Shown: positions 1 to 7,618 of the stretch, in pieces
Position numbering within the stretch: position 1 is the first letter of the stretch
How the letters are laid out: each line of letters opens with the position of its first letter
DNA from: an uncultured Collinsella sp.
GTDB taxonomy: Bacteria; Actinomycetota; Coriobacteriia; Coriobacteriales; Coriobacteriaceae
Length of the DNA stretch: 32,346 nt
Assembly: GCA_937958315.1 (NCBI GenBank)
Contig: CALFGH010000131.1
Span: 1-32,346, forward strand
Direction: 5' to 3'
Translations under genes and position numbers: made by a program
Notes under the pieces: generated by a model
What the model was told of the DNA's origin: nothing
Databases searched by the model: none
Seen by the model: only the letters and a program-made list of their open reading frames with translations

Positions 1-963
1 GGCCTGAGCCAGATTGATACCGCGCACCTGGGGCTGGCGCGCAGCCTCGGAGAGACGCGTGCCGGCGCAGTCACGGCATGGTCCCTCGCGCAAAAAGCGA
101 GCCACACGCTTAAGCCCCTTATCGTCCTTAACCTTGGCGAGCGCATTCTCAACGGTATAGACGGCGTTGTAATAGGTAAAGTCGAGCGGCGTGGCGCCCT
201 CGCCGTTTTTGGGAACGTAGAGAATATGCTTCTTAACCGCCGGGCCGTGAAACACGATGTCGCGCTCTTGAGGCGTGAGCTGGTTAAACGGCACGTCGGT
301 GCGCACGCCCATCTCGCCGGCCACCTGCTTCATCAGGTCCCACATGAGCGTGCCCCAGGGAAGCACCGCACCCTCGTTGATGGTCTTTGACTCGTCGGGC
401 ACCAGGCTCGCCTCGTCTACCTCGCGCATAACACCGGTGCCGCCGCAGGTAGGGCACGCACCGCCGCTATTGAAAGCCAAATCCTCGGCACTCGGCGCGT
501 AGAACTCGCGGCCGCATGTCGGACACGTGAGCGACAGGCCCGCAGCCACGTTAAGGCTCGGCTCCACACGCGCCCCGCAATGCGGGCACACGTGATGGGC
601 GCAACGGCTAAAGAGTAGACGCAGGCTATTGTTGAGCTCGGTCATGGTACCAAAGGTCGAGCGCACGCCCGGTACGCTGGGGCGCTGATGTAATGCGAGC
701 GCCGCTGGCACGTGCAGTACCTCGTCCACCTGGGCGTGCTCGGCCTGCGTCAGACGACGGCGGGTATAGGTGCTGAGCGCCTCCAGATAGCGGCGCGAGC
801 CCTCGGCATAAAGAACCCCGAGTGCCAGCGAACTCTTGCCCGAGCCCGACACGCCGGCAATACCCACGAGCCTTCCCAGCGGGATATCAATATCGATGTC
901 CTTGAGGTTATGGACACGTGCGCCACGCACCTCGATAGCACTTGGTTGTTGCGACACCGTCAT
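1..963 (-). CDS. UvrA-like ABC-ATPase, class II (short form), 3' end outside window
   Basis: This is the N-terminal 321 residues of a UvrA-family ATPase; the gene runs off the left edge. The opening IEVRGARVHNLKDIDIDIPL is the family signature. Walker A is GVSGSGKS at about residues 37-44, followed by the LYAEGSRRYLEALS segment. After the RLLFSRCAHHVCPHCG stretch the protein goes almost directly to the CPTCG zinc modules and LAFNSGGACPTCGGTG. The roughly 120-residue UvrB-binding domain of canonical UvrA is therefore missing. That marks class II UvrA proteins such as UvrA2 or DrrC, which are linked to damage tolerance or drug resistance rather than core excision repair. The ATG overlaps the stop of the upstream acetyltransferase (TGATG), so the two are probably translationally coupled. 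The family is certain; the exact role is inferred. Confidence 0.88.
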   Translation of the reverse strand, partial: MTVSQQPSAIEVRGARVHNLKDIDIDIPLGRLVGIAGVSGSGKSSLALGVLYAEGSRRYLEALSTYTRRRLTQAEHAQVDEVLHVPAALALHQRPSVPGVRSTFGTMTELNNSLRLLFSRCAHHVCPHCGARVEPSLNVAAGLSLTCPTCGREFYAPSAEDLAFNSGGACPTCGGTGVMREVDEASLVPDESKTINEGAVLPWGTLMWDLMKQVAGEMGVRTDVPFNQLTPQERDIVFHGPAVKKHILYVPKNGEGATPLDFTYYNAVYTVENALAKVKDDKGLKRVARFLREGPCRDCAGTRLSEAARQPQVRGINLAQA

Positions 964-1517
964 CACTCCCCTTCTGCCCGCCCGCGCCAGTCTTCGCGGG
1001 TCAAATACGTAAAGTACTCGGTACGTACATCGCCCATAAGCTCGCAGGGCACGTCGCGCTCAACGTGATGCGGCGCGAACCCGCACTTTTGCTGAACGCG
1101 TAATGACTTGTTATTGCCCTCGTAGTATCCGCACCAAAGCGCCTTGCAGCCAAGCGTTTCGAACGCATAGCGCTGCATGGCTCGTACCGCTTCGGGAGCA
1201 AAGCCTCGGCCCCAGAATGGCTTGGCGATCCAATAGCCCACTTCGAGTTCGAGACCGTCATCTCGACGGTTTGACTCGCAGCGAGACGGCATGAGACCGA
1301 TGCTACCCACGGGCTCATCCGTCGCAGCCAGGCAAACAGCAAAGGTATGGGGTGCCGCAAAAACTGTCCGAATGATCTCCCTGCTCTCCTCAATGCTTCG
1401 ATGGGGCGGCCAGCCCGCAGCCGGTCCCACGTCCGGGTCGCTCGCATATGTAAACAGGATCGCCGCATCCGTCTCGCGCCACGGACGAAGCGTCAATCGC
1501 TCAGTTTGAATCACCAT
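963..1517 (-). CDS. GNAT N-acetyltransferase, RimJ/RimL type
   Basis: The 184-residue product begins VIQTERLTLRPWRETDAAIL, the usual start of RimJ/RimL-like GNAT enzymes, which move acetyl from acetyl-CoA to protein N-termini or small amines. The acetyl-CoA-binding motif A is visible as GYWIAKPFWGRGFAPEAV at about residues 93-110, and the C-terminal NNKSLRVQQKCGF segment is the conserved motif B region. A GAGGT ribosome-binding site lies 6-7 nt before the ATG. The stop overlaps the start of the UvrA-like gene, so this is the first gene of a two-gene minus-strand operon. The substrate cannot be read from the sequence; the pairing with a class II UvrA hints at a stress or drug-tolerance unit, but that is inference. 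Confidence 0.85.
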   Translation of the reverse strand: MVIQTERLTLRPWRETDAAILFTYASDPDVGPAAGWPPHRSIEESREIIRTVFAAPHTFAVCLAATDEPVGSIGLMPSRCESNRRDDGLELEVGYWIAKPFWGRGFAPEAVRAMQRYAFETLGCKALWCGYYEGNNKSLRVQQKCGFAPHHVERDVPCELMGDVRTEYFTYLTREDWRGRAEGE

Positions 1518-1539
1518 GTTTTGACCTCACATCTATCGA

Positions 1540-1567
1540 TGTGACAAAGGGACCGTCCCTTTTCACA
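1540..1567. repeat. GGGAC-centred palindromic repeat (family B)
   Basis: This short inverted repeat has arms TGTGACAAAGGGAC and GTCCCTTTTCACA, one base shorter on the right. It starts immediately after the stop codon of the minus-strand AAA+ ATPase gene, so it may serve as its transcription terminator. Related elements occur at 2756-2784, 7581-7617 and 31423-31447. Confidence 0.6.
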
Positions 1568-2686
1568 TTACTCGTGCCATAAAACGCGTTCGCGGATGTA
1601 CGCGCCCAGCATGGGCACGGTAAACCGGACGAGGCCGTATCCGGCAGCCTCGATGACGCGCTCGCGAATCAGGCTTGCGCGATATTTACTCGCCCAGCTT
1701 TGGGTGCGGTCGCAGCGCTCAATGATGTCCGCCATGCGCGTCGGCTTGCCCCCGTCAACTGCCATGGCCTCGATAAATAGGCGCTGTGGACTGCGCAGCC
1801 CGTAATACAGGGGCGCGTCAACCGCTTCGTAGAACTCGGAGACGGCATCCGCGTGCCCAGCCTCAACATCGCGCTCTTCAATGACCTGCGAGCCACGCCG
1901 GACAGCAGACCGCCACATGTAATAGCCCACCAGCTGAACCATATAGGGATGCCCCATGCTCTTGCGCGCCGCAAGGTCCGCCGTCTCCGCATCAACGTAA
2001 AGACCAGCGTCTTTGACCGTCTGGATATACGAATCGCGCACTTTGGGCAAAGAAATCGCCCCCAGCGTACGCTGCTGAGCACGCCGCAAAAACGTCACGC
2101 TCGGCTCTTCGAGCAAGTCATCAACCATACTGGGTAAGCCGGCGAACACCAGCGCAAGACCGCGCTGGTCGCTATCGGACAAGCCCGTAGCATCTTGATC
2201 TCCGAGCACTTGCTGATAGAGAACGGCCAGCGCCGCCAGTTCCTCGATAGACGCAGATTGGGCCTCGTCAATCGCAAACAGCAAGCCCTTTCCCGGCCCG
2301 AGTTTCTTGAGGCGCTCGTTGACCAGCCCTCGCAACGTCTCGCCCTTTGCTCGCGCCGCCTCGACCGACATCCGGCCAAACGACGGACCGAACTCCATTG
2401 ACGTCACAACGGGTTTATTCGAGCGAAGCGCGGCGGGCAAGCGGTCGCATAAGCCAAGCGAGGCGGAATCGGAGACAACCGCCCATCCGCGCTCGTTGGC
2501 GAGACGTTGCAGTTCCCGCAGGAGAACCGTTTTGCCATAGCCGCGGTTTCCCGTAATGAGCATGAACCTACCCGGCGCTCCAGCGCCGTTATCGAGCCCT
2601 TCCTCGAAATCTTCGATGACCGACTCGCGACCAATGAGCATCGGAGGCCGCTTGCCTGCCGTTGGCTTAAAGGGATTTGGATTCAT
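1568..2686 (-). CDS. AAA+ ATPase with C-terminal winged helix (Orc1/Cdc6-like)
   Basis: This is a 372-residue ATP-binding protein. Walker A is GNRGYGKT at about residues 46-53 and Walker B is LLFAIDEAQ near 134-142. Residues in about the last 75 positions (SPQRLFIEAMAVDGGKPTRM onward) look like a winged-helix DNA-binding fold. The order AAA+ then winged helix resembles the Orc1/Cdc6-like or archaeal-type ATPase families found singly in many bacterial genomes, usually with no known function. The ATG has a strong GAGGAGG ribosome-binding site 5-6 nt upstream. The gene is monocistronic. Its promoter contains three 10-bp tandem repeats (2721-2750), suggesting autoregulation by the protein's own winged helix. 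No transposase, nuclease or phage gene accompanies it. Confidence 0.8.
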   Translation of the reverse strand: MNPNPFKPTAGKRPPMLIGRESVIEDFEEGLDNGAGAPGRFMLITGNRGYGKTVLLRELQRLANERGWAVVSDSASLGLCDRLPAALRSNKPVVTSMEFGPSFGRMSVEAARAKGETLRGLVNERLKKLGPGKGLLFAIDEAQSASIEELAALAVLYQQVLGDQDATGLSDSDQRGLALVFAGLPSMVDDLLEEPSVTFLRRAQQRTLGAISLPKVRDSYIQTVKDAGLYVDAETADLAARKSMGHPYMVQLVGYYMWRSAVRRGSQVIEERDVEAGHADAVSEFYEAVDAPLYYGLRSPQRLFIEAMAVDGGKPTRMADIIERCDRTQSWASKYRASLIRERVIEAAGYGLVRFTVPMLGAYIRERVLWHE

Positions 2687-2720
2687 GTCGGCCTCCTCGG
2701 ATTGGCAAACGCTGCCTATA

Positions 2721-2750
2721 GTTATACCAACTTATACCGAGTTATACCAA
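2721..2750 (-). promoter_or_regulatory. Three 10-bp tandem iterons in the ATPase promoter
   Basis: The decamers gttataccaa, cttataccga and gttataccaa follow one another without a gap, 35-64 nt upstream of the AAA+ ATPase start. Read on the minus strand they also supply TTGGTA, an 18-nt spacer and TATAAC, a plausible sigma-A promoter embedded in the repeats. The 10-bp phase places the copies on one face of the helix, as for a cooperatively bound regulator. The repeats are seen directly; the promoter and operator roles are inferred. Confidence 0.5.
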
Positions 2751-2755
2751 CAGCG

Positions 2756-2784
2756 GGTGACAAAGGGACCGCCCTTCTATCACC
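2756..2784. repeat. GGGAC-centred palindromic repeat (family B)
   Basis: The left arm GGTGACAAAGGGACCG pairs imperfectly with the right part CCCTTCTATCACC. The element is close to that at 1540-1567. It lies between the ATPase promoter and the end of the Tet(M)-like gene, about 90 bp past that gene's stop codon. The remaining bases up to 2872 show no gene. Confidence 0.5.
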
Positions 2785-2872
2785 TATGGCAGAAGAACTC
2801 CGCGTCTGCCGCTCGCCAGGGGCGGAAGGTGGCGGGATCGATCTTTACGTGCGCCGCGGCGGGCACGTCGTA

Positions 2873-4783
2873 CTATTTGACCGTGTAGCCAGCGCCGTGA
2901 GAGCAAAAGACCGAGTCGGGCGTGTTGGGCAGATCGGCCTCGGGCTCATAGGCGGCCGTCTCGATGACACGCTCGGCATCATGGCAAGCCGCATAGCCGG
3001 CGAACTCCAGGTACAGATGTCCGCGACCGCTCGTGTAGGCAGCCACCTCCAGCGCGTAATCCTGCACCTCGGATGCCGGCACGCGACCCACTAACTTCGC
3101 TCGGTCGCCCGCCATCGTCGGCGGCTCGTACTCGGCACCCATGCGCGTGGCATCCGAGAGCGCCCGGCCCACGCACTCCCCCGGCACCTCGAGCTCAAAG
3201 TGGTACCACGGCTCCAACAGCACCGCCGCGCCGGCCTCACGTGCCCGCATGAGCCCCTGGCGAATCGCGCGATACGTGGCCTGGCGAAAATCGCCGCCCT
3301 CGGTGTGTTTGGCATGCGCGCGGCCACCTGTGAGCGTAATGCACACATCGGTGATGGGCGAGCCAGTCAGCACGCCCAGGTGGTCGCGCTCCATGGCGTT
3401 GGTGAGCGCCAAACGCTGCCAGTTAAGATCGAGCTCGTCGGTCGAGGTCACGGTGCCAAACTGCACGCCCGAACCCGCTGACAACGGCTCCAGACGCAGG
3501 TGCACCTCGGCATAGTGGCGCAGTGGCTCAAAGTGGCCCACGCCCTCAACCGGCTGCGAAATAGTCTCCTTATAGAGAATGCCGCCGGACTCAAACGCAA
3601 CCGAAAGGCCAAAGCGATCGGCCAACACCCGCTGCACGACCTCGAGTTGTACGGCGCCCATCAGCTGCAAATGAATCTGCTCCAGATGAGTATTCCAGCT
3701 TACGCCGAGCATGGGATCTTCGTCCGCCAGCTCAGTCAACGCTTTGAACACCGCATGGACATCGTGTTCGCCCGGAAGCACCGTATAGGTGAGGACCGGC
3801 GCAATGACAGGCGCATCGCCCGCGGGCTCCGCGCCCAGGGCGTCCCCTGGGCGAACATGCGCAAGACCCGTCACAGCACAAATACCGCCAGCAGCAACTT
3901 CTTGGGCAAGCTCATACTTTTCGCCGTTATAGATGCGTACCTGATCGACCTTCTGCTCCCATGCCTCGGCGCCGGAACGTCCGTCAATCATCTGCTTGGC
4001 ATGCAGCGTGCCGCCGGTCACTTTAACCCAAGCCAAGCGCTCGCCGCGATCCCCGCGGCTGACACGATAGACGCGCGCGGCAAACTCCGGAAGCCATGCC
4101 TGTTCACGCATCAGCGCGCATATGCCGTCCAGCAGCTCGTCCACGCCTTGGTCCTTGAGCGCCGACCCGGCAAAGCAGGGAAAGAGTTTGCGCTCGGCAA
4201 CCATGCGCGACAGCGTTGCGACAGAAAGCTCGCCCGCCTCAAGAAACTCCTCGAGTGCTTCTTCGTCTAACGCGGCAGCGTCCTCCTGAACGGCCCCGCC
4301 CGCCAGCAGTTCGCTGGCATCCAAGCAGCCCTCGGAGAGACGTTGCCCAAGTTGTGCCAGCAAAACATCGCGGCCGGGATTCTCCAAATCGATTTTATTG
4401 ATATAGATGAACGTCGGGATGTCATAGCGCGCAAGCAGGCGCCACAGGGTTTCGGTGTGCCCCTGCACGCCGTCGTTGGCGCCCACAACTAAAATCGCGT
4501 AGTCCAGCGCGCGCAATGTGCGCTCCGCCTCGGCCGAAAAATCGACATGCCCCGGTGCATCCACGAGCATGACGTGGGTATCGCCATGGTCGAGCACGGC
4601 CTGCGACGAGAAGATCGTAATGCCACGCTCACGCTCGATCGCGTTCGTGTCCAGATGCGAATCGCCATCGTCCACGCGGCCGCGCTTGCGAATGCGACCC
4701 GCGTTGAACAACATGGCCTCGGCCAGCGTGGTCTTGCCGGCATCGACATGCGCCAAGATTCCAACGACCGCTTGCTTCGACAT
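2873..4783 (-). CDS. Tet(M)/EF-G-like translational GTPase (ribosomal-protection family)
   Basis: The 636-residue product has an N-terminal GTPase domain with G1 AHVDAGKT, G3 DAPGH and G4 NKID, then EF-G-like domains II to V. The C-terminal part contains GDFRQATYRAIRQGL and LLEPWYHFELEVP, which align with the same region of Tet(M) (DFRMLAPIVLEQVL, LLEPYLSFKIYAP). It therefore belongs to the ribosomal-protection/EF-G2 branch, not canonical EF-G. The start at 4783 is preferred over an upstream TTG because AAGAGGAG lies just before this ATG. The gene sits alone, with ordinary local base composition and no mobile genes. It is likely a resident paralogue, and tetracycline resistance should not be assumed. 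Confidence 0.85.
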   Translation of the reverse strand: MSKQAVVGILAHVDAGKTTLAEAMLFNAGRIRKRGRVDDGDSHLDTNAIERERGITIFSSQAVLDHGDTHVMLVDAPGHVDFSAEAERTLRALDYAILVVGANDGVQGHTETLWRLLARYDIPTFIYINKIDLENPGRDVLLAQLGQRLSEGCLDASELLAGGAVQEDAAALDEEALEEFLEAGELSVATLSRMVAERKLFPCFAGSALKDQGVDELLDGICALMREQAWLPEFAARVYRVSRGDRGERLAWVKVTGGTLHAKQMIDGRSGAEAWEQKVDQVRIYNGEKYELAQEVAAGGICAVTGLAHVRPGDALGAEPAGDAPVIAPVLTYTVLPGEHDVHAVFKALTELADEDPMLGVSWNTHLEQIHLQLMGAVQLEVVQRVLADRFGLSVAFESGGILYKETISQPVEGVGHFEPLRHYAEVHLRLEPLSAGSGVQFGTVTSTDELDLNWQRLALTNAMERDHLGVLTGSPITDVCITLTGGRAHAKHTEGGDFRQATYRAIRQGLMRAREAGAAVLLEPWYHFELEVPGECVGRALSDATRMGAEYEPPTMAGDRAKLVGRVPASEVQDYALEVAAYTSGRGHLYLEFAGYAACHDAERVIETAAYEPEADLPNTPDSVFCSHGAGYTVK

Positions 4784-4969
4784 GGCTCTCCTCTTATTGC
4801 AAGCCCATCGCACGCGGCAACGGGCATCCTCGTTCCACACTGGATGATACAATGTACGGGCCGGCGGGCGAAGCGAGCCCTATCCCCCGACCGAGCTCAT
4901 CGCCCCGCGTTGCCGCGCAGCGATTTTCGTAGGTTCGCGCCTTGCGAAAGCCGGCTTTAAATCAGCGCA

Positions 4970-5009
4970 GCGAACGAAAATGGCCCCGGGTGGGGCCATT
5001 TTCGTTCGC
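4970..5009. terminator. Strong hairpin, 18-bp perfect arms
   Basis: The arms GCGAACGAAAATGGCCCC and GGGGCCATTTTCGTTCGC are perfect complements around a 4-nt loop (gggt). The hairpin follows the stop of the minus-strand GNAT gene at 5037, and the ATTTTCG tail of the arm could act as a T-tract. This is a likely intrinsic terminator. The rest of 4784-4969 shows no gene. Confidence 0.7.
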
Positions 5010-5036
5010 ACGAATTGTTGATGCGCGCCCTCGCTC

Positions 5037-5525
5037 TTATGCCTCGCGCAGCCAATCGAACGCAACGCGCGGTGTGCCGTCCGATACATGCACGACGCCG
5101 GCACGCTCGAACCCCGCCTTAATACTCGCGCCCTGCATGGGCAGGTTGTCTTGATGCGTGTCGATACGCAGGTGATAGGCACGCTCTTTGGCAAAGGCAA
5201 ACATCGCAGCCGCGATACCGTGCGCGGTGCCGTCGGACGCCACACGGTGCAGCACAGCATACGGAGTGTCACTGCGCCATTGCCCGTCCTCAATTACGTC
5301 ATAGCACTCGTCCGGGCCGGGCAAAAAGGCAAACGTCGCCACCACTCGGCCGTCGACTTCGCACACATAGCTGCCACCGGCGGCGATATCGGCAGCCAGC
5401 TGCTCGGCAGAAGGCGTGCCCTCGGGCCACTGTGTGGCGTTGCCATGCGCGCGCATAAAGGCGCGGGCCGCGTCATAGATAGCCATGACAGTGGGAATGT
5501 CGGTATCGAGGGTTTTTCTGATCAT
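5037..5525 (-). CDS. GNAT family N-acetyltransferase
   Basis: This 162-residue GNAT protein begins MIRKTLDTDIPTVMAIYDAA. The central beta strands include SYVCEVDGRVVATFAFLPGP, and the acetyl-CoA-binding loop region is HRVASDGTAHGIAAAMFAFA, weaker than a textbook Q/RxxGxG/A motif. The NLPMQGASIKAGFERAGV tail is the conserved final motif. ATG at 5525 is chosen over the adjacent GTG at 5528 because it is ATG and has GAGG about 10 nt upstream. The gene is monocistronic, divergent from the small zinc-binding protein and closed by the hairpin at 4970-5009. The substrate is unknown. Confidence 0.8.
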   Translation of the reverse strand: MIRKTLDTDIPTVMAIYDAARAFMRAHGNATQWPEGTPSAEQLAADIAAGGSYVCEVDGRVVATFAFLPGPDECYDVIEDGQWRSDTPYAVLHRVASDGTAHGIAAAMFAFAKERAYHLRIDTHQDNLPMQGASIKAGFERAGVVHVSDGTPRVAFDWLREA

Positions 5526-5547
5526 CACGCGGCGACCTCACGTTTAT

Positions 5548-5577
5548 TGGTATCACTTTGATTGGGCAATGATACCA
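5548..5577. promoter_or_regulatory. Inverted repeat in a divergent promoter region
   Basis: TGGTATCA and TGATACCA are perfect 8-bp inverted arms separated by 14 bp. They lie between the divergent GNAT gene and the small Cys/His protein gene, 23-26 bp from each start, a place expected for a shared operator. No binding protein can be named. Confidence 0.35.
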
Positions 5578-5602
5578 GCGTTTGGAGAGGGGCGCGAAGC
5601 AG

Positions 5603-5899
5603 ATGGGAAGTAAAAAGCGAGCCGCCTGGTCAAAGGCCAAAAGCGAGTTTTTGGGCGCTGCCACCGGCGGCGATATGAGCGACCTGTTTGCACGCGAGGA
5701 CGAGCGTCGCGACGCCTTGGACGCCGAGCGCGATGAGGCTTGGCGCTACAAGTCGTGCGAGCGCAAAAACCGTTACGACACGCGCGCCGAGGCCGAGGCA
5801 GTTATGGCCGACTGCGAAAACCGCGGGCGGCGCGGCTTAGCCTGCTACAAATGCGAATACTGCGGCGGCTGGCACCTGACGTCGCACCCTTGGAAATAG
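5603..5899 (+). CDS. Small basic protein with C-terminal Cys/His cluster
   Basis: The 98-residue product has a charged, Lys/Arg/Glu-rich N-terminal two thirds and a C-terminal CYKCEYCGGWHLTSH cluster. CxxCxxC followed by two histidines suggests a small zinc-binding knuckle. The segment KNRYDTRAEAEAVMADCENR just before it is strongly helical. The start at 5603 follows a GGAGAGGGG ribosome-binding site; a TTG at 5582 would add seven residues but lacks one. I do not recognise a named family. The layout resembles small nucleic-acid-associated proteins, but that is a guess. It is divergent from a GNAT gene and convergent with rsmJ. Confidence 0.65.
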   Translation: MGSKKRAAWSKAKSEFLGAATGGDMSDLFAREDERRDALDAERDEAWRYKSCERKNRYDTRAEAEAVMADCENRGRRGLACYKCEYCGGWHLTSHPWK

Positions 5900-5947
5900 A
5901 CCCCACATCGGCACGGCACTGACGGAGCGCCAACCATCGCACGCAAG

Positions 5948-6652
5948 CTACGGGCGCGGCGGCACCAAAACATCGTAGCGAACGGCCTTGCCCGCAAGTT
6001 GATGGCTCGGCTTAACGCCGGCAAGCAGCGGCCCCTTCACCGGCCGCTTGATAACGATCTTGCGCGGGTGCACCGCAAGCGCAGCCTCGACCAGCGTCTC
6101 CTCATCAGCGCACGGCTGCTCCAGATGGTGCAAGAGTTGGAACTTCTTTTTCACCGCCGCGCTCTTGGTGCGCTCAGGAAACATGGGATCCAGATACACC
6201 ACGTCGGGAGCGGCGAGCTCGCCCTGCTCGATCAACTCAGCTGTATGGCGAAGGCCGGCAATGCTGTCCTCGCCCGCATGTAAGCGCATACGCGCCACGG
6301 CAGCCGCAAGCGCCGGATCATCTGCCGCGCGATCCAGGGCATCCTTAAGGAGCGCCGCAATCACGCAATCCTGCTCATACAGATCGACGGTAAAGCCCGC
6401 AGTCGCCAACAGCAGCGAATCCTCGCCAAAGCCCGCCGTGGCGTCAATCGCCCATGGCTGCTCGATGCCTTTTGTGCGCGCAGCCTTCACCAGTAGCTCT
6501 TGCTGCAAACGGCCCTGCTTGAGTCGTGGCAGCATGCGGGTAAAATCGGCACGCAGCTCCATCGTACCGTCGGTGAGTGTGAGGCCCTCGAACTTCCCGA
6601 TCAGCTCAAGCCCCGCGGCCCGAGCAACAGAAAAGGGATCGACAACGCCCAT
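5948..6652 (-). CDS. rsmJ: RsmJ-like 16S rRNA (guanine-N2) methyltransferase
   Basis: The 234-residue product shows class I SAM-methyltransferase motifs in the RsmJ arrangement. Motif I is AIDATAGFGEDSLLLATAGF, then LYEQDCVIAALLKDAL, the catalytic region VVYLDPMFPERTKSAAVKK, and KIVIKRPVKGPLLAGVKPSH near the C-terminus. E. coli RsmJ, which makes m2G1516 in 16S rRNA, has the matching DATAGLGRDA, YLDPMFPHKQKSALVKKE and VVVKRP. AAGGAG lies 5 nt before the ATG. Substrate assignment follows the family; a distant homologue in this phylum could act on another guanine. Confidence 0.8.
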   Translation of the reverse strand: MGVVDPFSVARAAGLELIGKFEGLTLTDGTMELRADFTRMLPRLKQGRLQQELLVKAARTKGIEQPWAIDATAGFGEDSLLLATAGFTVDLYEQDCVIAALLKDALDRAADDPALAAAVARMRLHAGEDSIAGLRHTAELIEQGELAAPDVVYLDPMFPERTKSAAVKKKFQLLHHLEQPCADEETLVEAALAVHPRKIVIKRPVKGPLLAGVKPSHQLAGKAVRYDVLVPPRP

Positions 6653-6715
6653 GGGTACTCCTTAACAAGCAAAACGAATACGTGAGCGCCGTTTGTGTCG
6701 GCACCCCACCGCCCG

Positions 6716-6859
6716 CTATTGTCCCACATGCGTCATGGTCCACAGCATCCCAATGCAAAGCACCGCCATCAATCCCGTGCACACGGCAGCGATCACAGAA
6801 TCACCCATGCGCCTTCCCAACGACCGCGGCTCACGCACTTGCCCTGCTCCATACATCAT
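6716..6859 (-). CDS. Small single-pass membrane protein
   Basis: A 46- or 47-residue protein with a strong AAGGAGGAG ribosome-binding site in front of two consecutive ATGs; the second (6856) has the better spacing. A short polar N-terminus (YGAGQVREPRSLGRRMGDS) is followed by one hydrophobic helix, VIAAVCTGLMAVLCIGMLW. The end THVGQ is short and would lie across the membrane. No family is recognised. It lies 64 bp upstream of rsmJ on the same strand and could share its transcript. Confidence 0.55.
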   Translation of the reverse strand: MMYGAGQVREPRSLGRRMGDSVIAAVCTGLMAVLCIGMLWTMTHVGQ

Positions 6860-7088
6860 GACTCCTCCTTGAGACCAGTTCCTTGTTACGGCCTCATCAT
6901 CGCAGCGCCGCACATGGACTGCCATCGATTTGGCTTACGTCCAGCTTTCCTTTTTGAAAGGTTGGACCGTACAGGCAAGAGACGCTTTCAAACGCATGCA
7001 TCGCCCCGTTGAACTACAATGTGCTTCACGATATGTGCCGCAATCTGGGTGCGACAGATTCTCCGCGCCCGCATCGAAAGGACCAGCT

Positions 7089-7490
7089 ATGAGCGCCGCT
7101 CGCAAGACACTCAAAATCCTTGCCCTGATTTATTTTGTTCTGGGCATCGCCAGTCTCGTCATTGGAATCGCCGGCATCGCGACCGGCAACCTCGATTCCA
7201 CGTACGGGTCGAACGCCATGCTCGCCGCGGTCGTGCTGGTCGCCAAGGGCCTCATCGATCTCGCCGCGGGCGTTGCGGGCATCAAGGGCGCCAACAAGCC
7301 TTCGCAGGTGGATGGCGCGTTTAAGCTCGGCATCGTCGCCGCAATCGCCACGCTCGTCCAGGCCGCGCTCACGCTTCCCGCGCTCGGCGGCAGCTCCGTC
7401 AATATCGTCGCCTTTGTCATCGTGGTGTACGATCTGTTCTTTGTTCAGCAGGCGCACGCCGTTAAGGCCGAGAACAAGGACCGCCTGTAA
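7089..7490 (+). CDS. Four-helix integral membrane protein, function unknown
   Basis: The 133-residue product has about four hydrophobic helices: LKILALIYFVLGIASLVIGI, AMLAAVVLVAKGLIDLAAGV, LGIVAAIATLVQAALTLPAL and IVAFVIVVYDLFFVQQ. It ends in a short charged tail (KAENKDRL). AAAGGA is placed 6 nt before the ATG, which is preferred over an in-frame upstream start giving an implausible polar extension. No catalytic residues are evident. It is followed by an intrinsic terminator at 7529-7564. Small four-helix proteins of this kind are common in Actinobacteria, but I cannot assign a role. Confidence 0.75.
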   Translation: MSAARKTLKILALIYFVLGIASLVIGIAGIATGNLDSTYGSNAMLAAVVLVAKGLIDLAAGVAGIKGANKPSQVDGAFKLGIVAAIATLVQAALTLPALGGSSVNIVAFVIVVYDLFFVQQAHAVKAENKDRL

Positions 7491-7528
7491 GCGCTCGCTT
7501 CTCATAACCTCTGCAGCCAAGCAACTAA

Positions 7529-7564
7529 AAAGGGCCGATCGCGCATCTCCGCGGTCGGCCCTTT
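7529..7564. terminator. Intrinsic terminator between convergent genes
   Basis: AAAGGGCCGATCGCG pairs with CGCGGTCGGCCCTTT, with one mismatch, around a short loop. A-runs on the left and T-runs on the right let it work in both directions. It lies between the convergent membrane-protein and rlmA genes. Confidence 0.75.
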
Positions 7565-7580
7565 GCATTTGCCCAGATAA

Positions 7581-7617
7581 AACCTGTCAAAATAAACCTG
7601 TCCCTTTTTGGCAGGTT
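7581..7617. repeat. Hairpin with GGGAC-type core (family B-like)
   Basis: AACCTGTC and GGCAGGTT form an imperfect stem around a loop containing aacctgtcccttttt. AACCTGTC is thus partly repeated inside the loop. It abuts the stop codon of rlmA on the minus strand and resembles the other GGGAC/GTCCC elements in this window. Confidence 0.4.
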
Positions 7618-7618
7618 G

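Noticed and set aside
2873..4783. Acquired tetracycline-resistance gene
   Set aside because: The protein is family-level similar only, with no mobile genes, conjugative context or composition shift around it.
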